Below, one piece after another: positions 12,442-22,932 of a stretch of DNA of 64,000 nt. Each line of letters begins with the position of its first letter. Within the stretch, counting starts at the first letter, position 1. The DNA is from Azolla caroliniana (taxonomy: Eukaryota; Polypodiophyta), in assembly GCA_043228905.1 (NCBI GenBank), contig JBHGNT010000018.1, positions 4,154,001 through 4,218,000 of the forward strand, read 5' to 3'. Under the pieces are notes generated by a model. The model was not told the origin of the DNA. It made no database searches and saw only the letters and a list, made by a program, of their open reading frames with translations. The translations under genes were made by a program, and so were the position numbers.

Positions 12442-12490
12442 GATAAGGCAACTTGAAAGAAGACCTGAAGATTTAGAAAAAGCGCAAAAG

Positions 12491-12847
12491 ATGATGAAGG
12501 CAGCCCGAGTAAAGAACAAAGTTCTGTTCGACAACACGCATCGACTTCGTCCCAAGAAGATTGAAGAAGGGGATTGGGTTTTGGTTTACGACAGCACCCT
12601 TGACAATCAACATAGTACAACAAGGAAGTTCGCAAGAAGATGGTTCGGGCCGTATGTGGTGACAAGTGCCAACGATAATGCCACATACCACCTTGCGGAA
12701 CTAGATAGATCATGGTTGGCTGTACCCATTGCGGGAAAAAGAGTAAAGATTTTCAAGAAAAGACAAGACAAGGATCTTGACCTCGATTACCTCGACGATG
12801 AACATAATAGGACGGATGAAAATGAAGAAGTGGAGGAATCTAATTGA
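12491..12847 (+). pseudogene. Element D integrase C-terminal domain
   Basis: In frame with the integrase after a one-base shift near 12440. It shows RLRPKKIEEGDWVLVYDST, ARRWFGPYVVTSANDNATY and AGKRVKIFKKRQD, the DNA-binding SH3-like tail typical of Ty3 integrases, and ends in an acidic stretch. A polypurine-rich GGTTTGGTGGGGGTGGA lies at 12904-12919, just before the 3' LTR. No chromodomain is present. Confidence 0.8.
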
Positions 12848-12919
12848 TCATCGTAGCCGAAATCTCACTTCTTCTCTTCTTGGCACGTACCGGAGGACGT
12901 GTGGTTTGGTGGGGGTGGA

Positions 12920-13746
12920 TGTCGTGAAGATTTTCGGCAATAGTGTGAAAATCCTATAAAACGTACGAAATCGAGTATGAATCACGTAGTACAATAATTG
13001 TGAAGATAACATTTTAAATAGATTTAATATCTAAGTACAAAATGATGGAGGTTTCGAATGCACTTTATTACACAAGAAACGGACAACTAAATGTCAAGAT
13101 ATGAGGGTATAAAGTTTGTAAAAGGAAAGGAGAAAATTGTGAGATATCCCACATAGGCACGACAAATACAGCTCTCATCATATATAAGGTGGAGCAAAAG
13201 ATATTATCTTTGTGTCTATGTGTGGAGCATAGAGAGTTCAAGGTAACTTGAACTAAGAGTGGAGGTGGGCTAGCTACTCGTAAAGGGTAAAGGGTTTTGG
13301 CCAACCAAAACCGGACCGGCGATGGAGCCGATGATCTAGCGGCATCCGACGGCAATCCGGCGGCGGCACCGGCATCCGGCGAACTGGCGTCCGGCGACTA
13401 GATAAATAAATATATAAATATATATACATATTTACATATACAAGGAGGGCAAGTAAGGATTCAAACCTTGCACCTCCAAGTTAGGAGTCAAATGGCTTAC
13501 CATTAAGCCATGCTATTTAGTTGAAATTATATTTCTATCATTGTACTTTTACATGTAAATTCTCATACATGAGAACTAAAACGAGTGACATGGTTATCAA
13601 ATTGATCGTGTAATCTCAACTTCTCTCTTTCCCAATCTATCTTAAGTACTTTCTCGTCAAAGCTTGTATCGACTCTAAATCCTTCTGGTCCAGAACCCCG
13701 GCGGTTCCGCCTCACGATCCGCGCGTAGTGACGGATCTTCACGACA
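12920..13746 (+). repeat. Element D 3' LTR
   Basis: 827 bp, nearly identical to 6275-7096. Differences seen are a 7-bp gain (gtaaagg duplicated near 13280), a rearranged CCGGCGG stretch near 13340, and a few single substitutions (for example near 13056, 13121 and 13655). The antisense tRNA-like module recurs at 13442-13513. It is followed by t and then the acgcg target duplication. Confidence 0.92.
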
Positions 13747-14927
13747 TACGCGCTGCTAGGTATGAACGCTGTGATAATGCATCTGCTTTCCCTTGATGTT
13801 TCCCAGGTCGATATGTAATCTTGAAGTCGAAACGCGTGAGAAAATGGGCCCACCGAGCTTGACGTCGATTTAACACACGAGCGTCTTGAAAATAGGTGAG
13901 GTTTTTGTGGTCACTGAATACAGTGACTTGATGAGAAGATCCCTCTAGAAAATGCCTCCATTGCATAAAAGAGTCCACTATAGCCAATAGCTCTTTATCA
14001 TGAATTTCGTAGTTGATTTCGGCGGCGTCAAACTTGCGTGAGTGAAAAGCCTCAGGATGTAGTTTTTCATCATTACCTCATTGTGATAGAATGCTTCCTA
14101 ATGCAAAATCCGATGCGTCCGCTTCGATGAGGAATGGTTTTTCTGGATCAACGTGAGCTAGAATCGGAGCCGATGTAAATGCCTGTTTAAGATTCTCAAA
14201 AGCCATGTCTGCTTCTTCAGACCAAACAAACGATTGTCCCTTCCTAGTAAGTTGTGTAAGAGGCAAAACGAGCTTTGAGTAATCCTTTATAAACTTCCGG
14301 TAAAAGTTGGCAAAGCCTAGAAAGCATTGCACATCCCGCACCGAACACGGAGTCTGCCATTCTACCACCGTTTTGACTTTAGCTGGGTCCATGGAGATGC
14401 CTTCTGAGGAAATGACATAGCCAAGAAATTCCACCTGGTTGCACCCGAAACTACATTTTTCCAGCTTTGCGTAGAGACCATGTTCTCGAAGTCGTTTTAG
14501 TACTAACAGTACATGAGAATCATGCTCTTCTTGGGTCTTCGAGTAAACCAGTAGATCATCCAAATAGATGATTAGAGACACATCCAAGAGATCTCGGAAA
14601 ATATCATTTGCCCTGTGCTGGAAGACTGTTGGCGCATTAGTGAGGCTGAACGGCATGACCGTATACTCGAAGTGCCCATATCTGGTGCGGAACGCGGTCT
14701 TCCATTCATCTCCTGGTCGGATCCGTACGAGGTAATAGGCTCCCCGTAAGTCGATCTTCGTGAAGAACCTGGCACCATTGATCCGTTCTAAAAGACTTGA
14801 GATAAGGGGGAGTGCATACCTATTTCGGATTGTAACCTTATTCAAGCCACGGTAATCTACAACGAGCCGAAGTGAGCCATCCTTTTTCTTGACGAAGAAA
14901 ATGGGTGCGCCGGCTGGAGATTTCGAA
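13747..14927 (-). pseudogene. Element H reverse transcriptase and RNase H
   Basis: The RT reads [20 protein letters not shown] at the fingers, then [29 protein letters not shown] and the catalytic [13 protein letters not shown], then the thumb with [17 protein letters not shown]. RNase H follows ([45 protein letters not shown]). TGA stops sit at 14927-14929 (before the fingers) and near 14075. Both are explained by single C-to-T changes at CGA-like codons. The domain ends at RSYLAAR, where element D is inserted. Confidence 0.9.
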
Positions 14928-14929
14928 TG

Positions 14930-15691
14930 TCATATAAAACCATTCTCCAAATTCTCCTCTATATAGGCTCGAAGGACTTCTAGTTCGGTTGGTGACAAAT
15001 TGTAGATCGGTCCCCAAGGTGGCTCTTTCCCCGGTTGTAAATCGATGGGGCAATCATATGGTCGATGGTGAGGAAGCGTACTGGCTTGTACTTTATCAAA
15101 CACATCGGCATACTGATGATACTTCTCTGGAAGTTGAACGGTGGAATCCTCTTTAGTGGTGTTGGAGGGGTTTACTGATATTGCGAAGAGGAACATTTCT
15201 TCCTTGCATCCTTCCTCACGCAACTGATGTAGTGAAATCGTTGCAATCTCATGAGTAGACCCTCGGGCTTTTCGATGCCGGATTTCTCTTGTCCGCCAAT
15301 CTATGTCTGGGTTATGTAATTCGAACCATGGTAATCCTAAGACAATGGGGTGTTCTGGGATGCTAATTATATTAAATGATATGACACATGCTAGATTATC
15401 TAGGACAACATTAACGGGCTCTGACTCTTCTATGATATTTCCTGAGGCAATGGGACGACCATCGACGACTACTACAAGGGCAAGACACGGGAGTTTTCTG
15501 AGAGATATCTGATGAGCTTGGGCAAATTTCCTATCCATGAAGCAAGAATTAACTCTGGAATCTAGAAGTGCTAAGACATGTACTGGAGGAGTACTTTTAG
15601 TACTAACTATTACTTGGGCTACGAACACATTGCTAACTTGCTTAGAGGGAATGGAACCACTAATGGGTTGCACAGATCTAGGGTTGTCCAA
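14930..15691 (-). pseudogene. Element H aspartic protease region
   Basis: The frame carries the Ty3 protease core ALLDSRVNSCFMD, the flap region and EHPIVLGLPWFELHNPDIDW, then the linker to RT (YDCPIDLQPGKEPPWGPIY). The catalytic D-S/T-G-A is D-S-R-V here, replacing the invariant glycine, so the enzyme is predicted inactive. The gag frame above ends at 15718 in a different phase, so expression would have needed a frameshift or the region is damaged. Confidence 0.85.
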
Positions 15692-15717
15692 CCAAACAGC
15701 TCCTATTTTGACTGGAC

Positions 15718-16902
15718 TTAGTCGTTTAACTCTTCTTCTAACTGACTAAGGACATCAAATTTGTTTGCTAGATTTGGGCTATTAGTACTATTAGGACTAT
15801 CAGATATCCCTACTGAAATAGACTCAGGTTTAGTACAATTAGAACTAGCTACTATTTGGTTTACCTGCCTTCTTGGCCTATGGGGACAGTTTACCGCGAT
15901 ATGCCCTGGTCCACTGCAATAAAGACATAGTCGGTTTGCTCGGCGTCGTTGCTTTTCTTCTTTCGATAGCGGTCCACGACGACGTGTGGTGTCAATTTCC
16001 ATCGGAAGTACTCGTCCACGACGACGTGTGGTGTCAATTTCCATCGGAGTTGGAGTACTTGTTGGAGGCGCATTATATGACTCCCTCGGAAAAGGTTTCG
16101 CTACCACTGAGGCATAGTTAGGCTCTGATCTTGCCCTCGAAATCTGGAATTGTAGTTCCGAACGTCGTTCGAAGAGGCGGTTGTCGCATCTCACCGCGCA
16201 ACTAATTGCTTCTGTTAATGACTTTGGCTCTTTGAGGAAGGTCAAGAGTAAATCCTTGACATCGTTGCGTAAGCCATAACGGAATTTCTCCATCAATGCG
16301 TGATCATCCCAAGGGATATCGGCAGCGAGTAGGCGGAAATCTGCAGCGTATGCGGAAGCTGGACGATCACCTTGGCGTAATCGCCGGATTTTGTTGATTG
16401 CAGTCCTTATGCTGTCAGTATCTCCAAAACAGGCCTTAAACTCACTTATAAATTCTTCAAAACTGTTTAATAATGGAGAATCCTTTTCCAACAATGGAGC
16501 AAACCATGCTAATGTTGAGCCACTAAAGAGAGTGCCTACTAGTCCCACTCGTGATGCATCGGTGGGATATCGAGAAGGATGCATTTGTATCACTAAACGT
16601 ACCTGATTCAAAAACCCTCTAAACTGTGATCGGGTCCCATCAAATTTTGCAGGAAGACCAATCTTGGGTTCTTTGTGAATCCCTTGAGTGCTTGATCCTT
16701 GTTGTTGTAATGATATGATAGTCGCTTTGAGTTGTTGTACACGTAGAGTCAGCTCCCCATGTTGTTGTTGTTTTTCCAACGCTATTTGTTGAAGCTCCCC
16801 CAACAAGCGATGATTTTCTTGTTCTAGTGCTACAAATTTCTCTTTTAAGCACTGGAGCTCCGAGAAAACAGATTGGTATTCCTGAGCACTAACAGTTTCC
16901 AT
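15718..16902 (-). CDS. gag: Element H gag polyprotein (capsid + nucleocapsid)
   Basis: An uninterrupted frame. The Met at 16902 (METVSAQEYQS) is preferred to an upstream in-frame Met at 16995 because the upstream stretch is the leader just after the LTR. A long Glu/Gln/Leu-rich coiled coil (about residues 5-75) is followed by the capsid region (FDGTRSQFRGFLNQVRLV, STLAWFAPLLEKDSPLL) and a CCHC knuckle, CLYCSGPGHIAVNC. A 42-bp tandem duplication at 15972-16055 repeats the 14-residue unit PMEIDTTRRRGRVL upstream of the knuckle. It would form the particle shell. It is the least damaged part of H. Confidence 0.85.
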   Translation of the reverse strand: METVSAQEYQSVFSELQCLKEKFVALEQENHRLLGELQQIALEKQQQHGELTLRVQQLKATIISLQQQGSSTQGIHKEPKIGLPAKFDGTRSQFRGFLNQVRLVIQMHPSRYPTDASRVGLVGTLFSGSTLAWFAPLLEKDSPLLNSFEEFISEFKACFGDTDSIRTAINKIRRLRQGDRPASAYAADFRLLAADIPWDDHALMEKFRYGLRNDVKDLLLTFLKEPKSLTEAISCAVRCDNRLFERRSELQFQISRARSEPNYASVVAKPFPRESYNAPPTSTPTPMEIDTTRRRGRVLPMEIDTTRRRGPLSKEEKQRRRANRLCLYCSGPGHIAVNCPHRPRRQVNQIVASSNCTKPESISVGISDSPNSTNSPNLANKFDVLSQLEEELND

Positions 16903-16997
16903 TTTACTAGGGAGGATAAGAGGATTAATAAGAAGATAAAAGGAAAAGGAGGAAAGGAAGATGAGGAAAGGAAGATCGACCGCAAATCGGTTCAAAT

Positions 16998-17415
16998 TGT
17001 CAGGAACAGTACTAAGACAGAGAAGGAATTAGTACTAAAAGAAGTATTAGTACTAAGAGAGGTGAAGAACTCTCGAGAGAAGGAAAGAGTGAGTGAGAGG
17101 GAGGGAGAGAGAGAGAGATGATAAGAAAAGATATATATTATGTGAAGAGAATGTACAGTAGTAGCTAGGAGGCTTAAGATTGGCGTTGAACCGATTTGGT
17201 TTGAAATAATGCCTCGTGCCTCCTTTTATAGTGTTCTAAGGAATACTCCTGAAGTTTCTAGAATGTTCTAGAGAAATCTGGAATATACATCAATTTTCTA
17301 TAATAAAACATAAATCAAAAATAATATTCTACGTATTACAATGTATGGTCTAATGGTCAAGAGCGCGACCCATGTAGCATAAGGTCATGGGTTCGAGTCT
17401 TGCCATATCATGACA
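16998..17415 (-). repeat. Element H 5' LTR (418 bp)
   Basis: On the minus strand it begins TGTCATGATATGG and ends TTCCTGACA (terminal TGTCA/TGACA). A TATAAAAG promoter lies at about 17222-17230, and a CT-rich tract (17098-17120 on plus as GA) lies about 105 bp downstream of it in sense. The first 70 bp, read on plus (17343-17410), form a tRNA-like module with TGGTCTAATGGT (A box) and GGGTTCGAGTC (B box). Its right edge abuts the truncated element E. Confidence 0.85.
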
Positions 17416-17452
17416 AGGAGTTTGTCCCAATGTTAAAGTCACGATCGGGGAT

Positions 17453-17704
17453 GTGGAGATGCATCAACACTTCTTCATGCAAGAATCGGCGTCGCATCCT
17501 GTCATCCTAGGACAACCGTATATTACATCATCTCGGATGGAGACCAAAGTGTTCGATAATGGAGCAGGACAACCGTATATTACATCATCTCGGATGGAGA
17601 CCAAAGTGTTCGATAATGGAGCAGCCTTCGCACGAATAAAGAGTCTTGACAACCAAAGATTGGTCCAATTCCTAATGGTGCGAGCCAATCATGAAAGGAT
17701 TTGA
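17453..17704 (+). pseudogene. Element E protease remnant with internal tandem duplication
   Basis: Contains HPVILGQPYITSSRM, equivalent to the end of the D protease. A 57-bp unit (17511-17567) is repeated exactly at 17568-17624, in frame, giving a 19-residue duplication (GQPYITSSRMETKVFDNGA). The catalytic aspartate region is missing because of the 5' truncation. Confidence 0.75.
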
Positions 17705-17802
17705 GATAGTCTTGGAGGCGAGACCTCGGATTTTTAGAGTGGACTATTGAAGCATGGGGCACAAATAGTCCGAGCAATCGCAAGTCCCCACAAGAAAGTA
17801 GA

Positions 17803-19119
17803 GTGCGTGGATTGCGAGAAGAAGCCACATGTGTCACACCTAGTGGCGCATGTAAACTAGTACTACCTGACAAGAAGGACAAGCATCGGATACAAAACTT
17901 CGAGAAGATGCTGAAAGAAGAAAACATAATAGAAGAAGAAGAGTTCGTGACTCATACTATGGAAGAAGCCTCATTTAACGACACCATCGGCGAAATCGAG
18001 GACGTCGTGGACTTGAGCTATCTTCACGATCATCACGTGATTTTGGTTAGCTCCATCAACATGTACGTTATCATCGATGAATATCATCAAAGCATCTTGA
18101 TGAAGGAAACTGACATCAACACAAAATATAAAACGGTGGATAAGAAGGTCAAGCCAATTGCAGTTCTGCTACCGGAAGATAGCTGGCAAAAGATGAAGGA
18201 AGTCACTAATGATCCAAGCTTAAGAGATCCGAAGACAATAGGTCATGTCTTCACCAAAGAGACGAAGGGAAAGCTACGAGTTCGAAGGGAGGATTTCCTT
18301 CTCCCTAAAGAGGAGCGAAAGTTTTGCGACATGCTTGAGAAACATGGGAAGGCTTTCACATTTTTCCCACAAGAAATCAGATGTGCTGATCCAAGGGCGA
18401 TAGAGCCGATGGTGATCTTCACGGTGCCGCACGTACCTTGGAATTTGAAACCGATACCGGTTTCGAGAGCACACCTACCGAAGTTGATCGAGCTCTTAAA
18501 GCAGAAGGTGAATATGGGAATTCTGGAACCGTCGAATGCTCCTTATTCCAATAGGTGGTTCACGGTGCCGAAGAAGAATGGATCATTGCAATTCATCGAA
18601 GATCTTCAACCCGTCAACGAGGTGACAAATCAAAATGCCGAAATCAGTCCGAGCGTGGACGAATTTGTTGAGGCGTTTGCGGGCCGGTCCATCTACTCCA
18701 TTGGCAATCTCTACTCCGGATATGACCAATTCCAATTGGCGATCGACAGTCATGACATTACAACCATGAGGACTCCGATCGGGCTTGTGCGGATGTGTAC
18801 CTTACCTCAAGGCGCAACAAACTCGGTGGCTCATATGGTGAATGCCATGAACAAAGTCTTGAAGGATTGTATCCCAGACATCATGATGCCATTCTTGGAT
18901 GATATTCCGATAAAAGGATGTTTGGATAAGGAGAAAGATGAATCGAAAGATAAGGAAGGGTGTAGAAAGTTCGTCGCGGATCATATGAAAGATTGCGAGA
19001 AGGTGCTTCAAAGGTTCGAAGATGCGAATTTGACATTTTCGGGAGAAAAATCCGCATTCGTGCAACCAGAGATCGTGGTGGTAGGTCACTTGTGTGGAGC
19101 ATGCGACCGGAAGCCTTAG
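17803..19119 (+). pseudogene. Element E reverse transcriptase (438-aa frame)
   Basis: An uninterrupted frame across the linker and RT. Visible motifs are NAPYSNRWFTVPKKNGSLQF, GRSIYSIGNLYSGYDQFQL, MCTLPQGATNSVAHM and the catalytic FLDDIPIKG, then LTFSGEKSAF and VVGHLCGACDRKP before a TAG at 19117-19119. This copy preserves codons that are stops in D, which helps infer the ancestral protein. The thumb continues in a shifted frame after a short deletion near 19150. Confidence 0.85.
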
Positions 19120-19240
19120 CCATCCAAAGTGAACGCGATCCAAGACATGAAGGTTCCTTGGAGCATGCACGTTTTATCATATCTGGATTCCTCACTACGC
19201 TCATGTCGCCGAACCGTTATATGAACTACTAAAGAAAAGA

Positions 19241-21034
19241 ATGAAGTTCGAATGGCGAAGCGAGCATACAAACGCGATGCGAAGATTGAAGAAATTACTT
19301 CTTGAAGCTCCAACAGTAAGAAAGGACAACTATACCGAAAGGAAGCTTATTTATGTGACTGTAGATACGAGCCCAACCGGAATGGGGTGGGTCATCAACC
19401 AAGAAGGAGAAGATAATGCGTGAAATGCCATCCAGTTCGGAGCAAAGGTTCTCAGCGAACGGCAACAAAAATACGCCCAAGTCAAGCGGGAACTTTGGGG
19501 TATTGTGTCGGCAGTGAAGACGAGCAAAGATTACCTGATCGGGACAGAAGTGATAATAGAGACAGATTGTCTCCCAATCCTCAGAATGATCTCGGGATGT
19601 GCGACCCCAGATCTAGCTAAGCTAAGGTGGATCGCCTATATCAAGCCTTTAAACCCAAAGATCCGTCACATTGTAGGGAAGAAGAACACCATGGCTGATA
19701 TGTTGTCAAGGGCAAGATTTGAAAGTGAAAGTGACATGGTTTCGGAAGATGAAGACGTCACCCTCGACTTCTTCAAGATGGCTCGATTATCGGTGGAAGA
19801 CAAGGACACGCTAACCCTCCACGCCTTCAACGAGGACGAGTACGAAGGACAGTGGTTACTAATCGGCAGATTCTTAAGAACAATGACGACGGCTAAAGCT
19901 TATTGATAGTTCTTGAAGGGAGGCTTCCTTTGGCGACACCCAGAAAGAAGGACAGGAATACCACGCCGAGTGGTGGTGAAGAAAGAAGAGCAAGTGACGC
20001 TGATGACCGAATTCCACGAGAGTGCTTGGGCAGGTCATAGAGGAACATGGGCGACGTTCGAAAAGTTGAAGGAAAAGTATTGGTGGCCAAGCATGTACAA
20101 AGATGTACTCCATTTCGTGTCCACGTGCGAAACTTGCCAAGTACATTCCAACATACGTCATCGTGATGAGCTACGACCGACATACCCGCTCACCATACAC
20201 TTCAAATGGATGGTTGATCTGGTCTCGATGCCAATGGGAGTGGGACAAATGAAGTACTTAGTGTTGGCAAGAGAAGACTTGACAAATCAAGTGGAAGGGC
20301 GAGCCTTGACAAATAAGACGACGTCAGCTGTTTGCAAATTTCTACTTGAAGAGGTTGTCTGCCGATACGGATGTGTGGGGAAGATAGTCGACGACCGAGG
20401 GGAGTTGGACGCACACGAAGCAACGAAGCTTTTCGAATGACTAGGCATGAAGCTCTCCCTCACGACTGTCTACAATCCAGAAGCGAATGGGAAGATCGAG
20501 CGAGGGCATGGACCCATCATCAAAGCCATCATACAAGCATGCAACAGTTGAATCGGGAATTGGCCACGACTATTGCCCTATGCCTTGTGGGCCGACATAA
20601 CGACACACAACTCGGTGACAGGGTATATGCCAACGGAGCTTATGTATGGACAAAAACTGGTGATGCCCATCAAGAGGACGATCGCCTCATGGGTAGCGAC
20701 ACCATGGGAGAACAAGATGAGCCGAGAAGAATTATTAGTGGCACGGATAAGGCAACTTGAAAGGAGACCTGAAGATCTAGAACATGCGCGAAAAATGATG
20801 GGGGCAACCCAAGTCAAGAACAAAATTCGGTTCGACAAGACGCATCGACTACGTCCTAAGAGGATCGAAGAAGGAGATTGGGTATTGGTTTATGATACCA
20901 GCCTTGACAATCAACATAGTACAACAAGAAAGTTTGCAAGAAGATGGTTCGAACCTAGATGGATCAAGGTTGGTCATACCCATTGCGGGAAAAAGAGTAA
21001 AGGTTTTCAAGAAAAGACAAGACGAGGATCCTGA
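19241..21034 (+). pseudogene. Element E RNase H and integrase, broken
   Basis: RNase H pieces: LIYVTVDTSPTGMGWVINQE (19241-19423), a stop, then 19505-19906 with IIETDCLPILRMISG and IRHIVGKKNTMADMLSRARF. Integrase at 19913-20440 has HESAWAGHRGTWAT, CETCQVHSN, KWMVDLVSMPMG and IVDDRGELDAHEA; a TGA at 20438 interrupts it. The tail at 20573-21034 has GYMPTELMYGQK, RLRPKRIEEGDWVLVYDTS and GKKSKGFQEK. Stops, a shift near 19906 and a short deletion near 20960 make it non-functional. Confidence 0.85.
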
Positions 21035-21165
21035 CCTCGATCACCTCGACGATGAAGATGGATGTGAATGAAGACGTGGAGGAATCTGATTGATCACCGT
21101 AGCCGAAATCTCACACTCTCTCTTCTTGGCACATACTAGAGGACGTGCGGTTTGGTGGGGCTTGA

Positions 21166-22465
21166 TGTCGTGAAGATTTTCGGCAATGGTGTGAAAACCA
21201 CATAAAACTACAAAAGGATGGAGGTCTTGAAGAGCTTTCGGATGCACTTTACTACATAAGAAACGAACATCTAAGTGTCAACTTATGTGGGTATGAAGTT
21301 TTGCAAAAGAAAAAGAGAAAAATAAAACTTTGAAAAATATCCCACATAGATAGGAAAGTTAAGGCCCTGGCTGTATAAGCACATTGAGATCCCTTATTTT
21401 TCATTTGTGCTAAGAGCACTTTGGCCACTTTGTCTAGATGGATGAATGTGGCCAAATTCCCAAAAACCGACTGGCAATAAAATGGAACCGGAAATCGGCC
21501 GATAAACTAGAAACCAAACCAGAACCGGCCGGTAAGCAAATTGGAACCGACCGGAAAGCAAACCGGGACTGATTGGTAAGCAATCCAGAACCGTCGAGTA
21601 AGCAAACCGGAATTGGCCAGAAAACAAACAAGAACCAGTCGGAAAACAAAACCGGAACTAGCCGGTAAGCAAACTGGAACCGGTCGGCAAGCTAATCGGA
21701 ACCGACGAAATCGGCAATCAGATGATGTCGGAAACCGGGCGAAACCGACAACCGGAGACCGGATGAAACTGGTGATCGGGCGGAACACGCGACCGGACGA
21801 GGCTGGACACGGACCAGACGGATCGGTCGGGTCGGTTGATCATGGTGCATGGTGTCTTAAAGATATTTGGTCCAAAAGCCTAATAGTATTTTGTGCATAA
21901 AAGAAAAAGATGTAAGCAAGACTCAAACTTAACCCCTCCAAGATAGGAAGCAATAGGCTTACCATTAAGCCAAACCATTTCTTTAGAGATTATATTTTTA
22001 TCTATTATAACTTTACATGTAAATTCTCATACATGAGAGCTAAAATGAGTGACATGGTTATCATGCACCACATGTAATACATGAGCTCCAAATGGCAAAC
22101 ATGCATTTTATGCATGTCTTGTACCCTCAAATGCATGAGGGCATTTATAAAAGAGGGGGGGGAAAAGATGAAAGGACTAATGTAAAATTTTTATCAAGAA
22201 CTTTGTACTTTAAATAAAAAATTAAGAAGAAAATTCGTTATCCAATTGATGTATTAATCTTGTTCTTGAAATCTAAAGTCAAGAATTCAATCTTAATCTC
22301 TCTCTCAATCTAAATCAAGCATTCTATCTTATCTCAATCTCTCTCTTTCTTTCAATCTATCTTAATTCCTTTCTCGCTAAAGCTTGTGCAAGCTTTAATC
22401 CTTTCGGTTCAAAACCCTGGCGGTTCCGCCTCACGAACCGCACGTAGTGACGGATCTTCACGACA
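21166..22465 (+). repeat. Element E 3' LTR (1,300 bp)
   Basis: Begins TGTCGTGAAGATTTTCGG and ends GGATCTTCACGACA like the D LTRs, but is about 475 bp longer. The extra length is partly a 22-bp minisatellite (21485-21700) and a region around 22040-22340 absent from D. An antisense tRNA-like module lies at 21911-21975 (TTAATGGTAAGCC read on minus). A GGGG polypurine stretch precedes the LTR at 21152-21160. Confidence 0.88.
21485..21700 (+). repeat. 22-bp minisatellite inside element E LTR
   Basis: About eight to nine degenerate copies of a unit close to aaccggccggtaagcaaactgg, changing by a few bases per copy. Neither D LTR has this array, although they carry CCGG-rich sequence at the same relative place, so it is a local expansion. 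It is followed by further CCGG/CGGA-rich sequence to about 21840. Confidence 0.75.
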
Positions 22466-22571
22466 ACGGAACTTAAGCGAAACTCTTCTATATGATGATC
22501 ATGGAATGGTGTATGTAGACAGAGAGATCAATGGCGGATGGAAACATTAAACACGATGTTGTAGAGCACGC

Positions 22572-22617
<46 letters not shown>

Positions 22618-22811
22618 CACAACAAACTAGTTGTGTATTAGGCAATAGAACAAAGAGCAACAACAACAACATTTAACTAGGTTAAAAAGTCAATTTATAT
22701 ACTGACTAACTTAGGGCAATTGCCCTTCTCAGTATTTACATAAATAGTCTAAGTCTAGTGTGTACAAAAGGAGACAATGTGAATACGTCCATTAGACACC
22801 CATATTCAACA
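22466..22811 (-). repeat. Copia F 3' LTR
   Basis: Minus strand begins TGTTGAATATGGGTGTC at 22811, directly after a purine tract (AGGGGAG). A TATATAAA lies at about 22694-22701, followed some 85 bp later in sense by a pure (CT)n tract, seen on plus as (GA)n at 22577-22613. The outer end near 22466 is not certain because it merges with the end of the E LTR. Confidence 0.7.
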
Positions 22812-22932
22812 CTCCCCTGTAATGGGCGTATACATATTAAACTTATACTCAAAACGAGTATATAATACAGATTGATACAAGGCTTCGAACAACCAAAGTC
22901 TGGTGTCTGAAAAAGGAACGCAATTGTTCGAT

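Larger units (their letters stand above)
6275..13746 (+). mobile_element. Divergent Ty3/gypsy element D, complete with both LTRs, nested in H
   Basis: LTRs of 822 bp (6275-7096) and 827 bp (12920-13746) begin TGTCGTGAAGAT and end ATCTTCACGACA (12-bp terminal inverted repeats). Gag, protease, RT, RNase H and integrase lie between them in Ty3 order. The 5-bp acgcg occurs one base outside each end and restores the H frame, so it is the target duplication. The coding region carries at least five in-frame stops and about three frameshifts, although the LTRs differ only at a handful of positions. No chromodomain is seen. Confidence 0.93.
4362..17415 (-). mobile_element. Chromovirus-type Ty3/gypsy element H, split by nested element D
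   Basis: Minus strand: 5' LTR 16998-17415, gag, protease, RT and RNase H down to 13747, then element D in plus orientation, then integrase and chromodomain 4663-6274, then an LTR at 4362-4662. The reading frame is continuous across the D insertion once D and one copy of the 5-bp duplication (acgcg on plus) are discounted, which shows that both halves are one element of about 5.6 kb. Several in-frame stops and a damaged protease motif make it inactive. Confidence 0.92.
17416..22465 (+). mobile_element. Element E, 5'-truncated relative of D
   Basis: It starts abruptly at 17416 at a point equivalent to about base 9096 of D, directly against the H 5' LTR, and runs to a 3' LTR at 21166-22465. The gene content is D-like: protease remnant, RT, RNase H, integrase. 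The frame is open for long parts (17803-19119, 19505-20440) but broken by stops and a deletion near 19120-19160. The 5' LTR, gag and most of the protease are absent. The truncation suggests that H inserted here or that recombination removed the 5' part. Confidence 0.88.

Noticed and set aside
17343-17410. Possible functional tRNA gene (good A and B boxes)
   Set aside because: It lies at the end of an LTR, the acceptor and anticodon arms do not form convincingly, and related copies are decayed; called a tRNA-like module instead.
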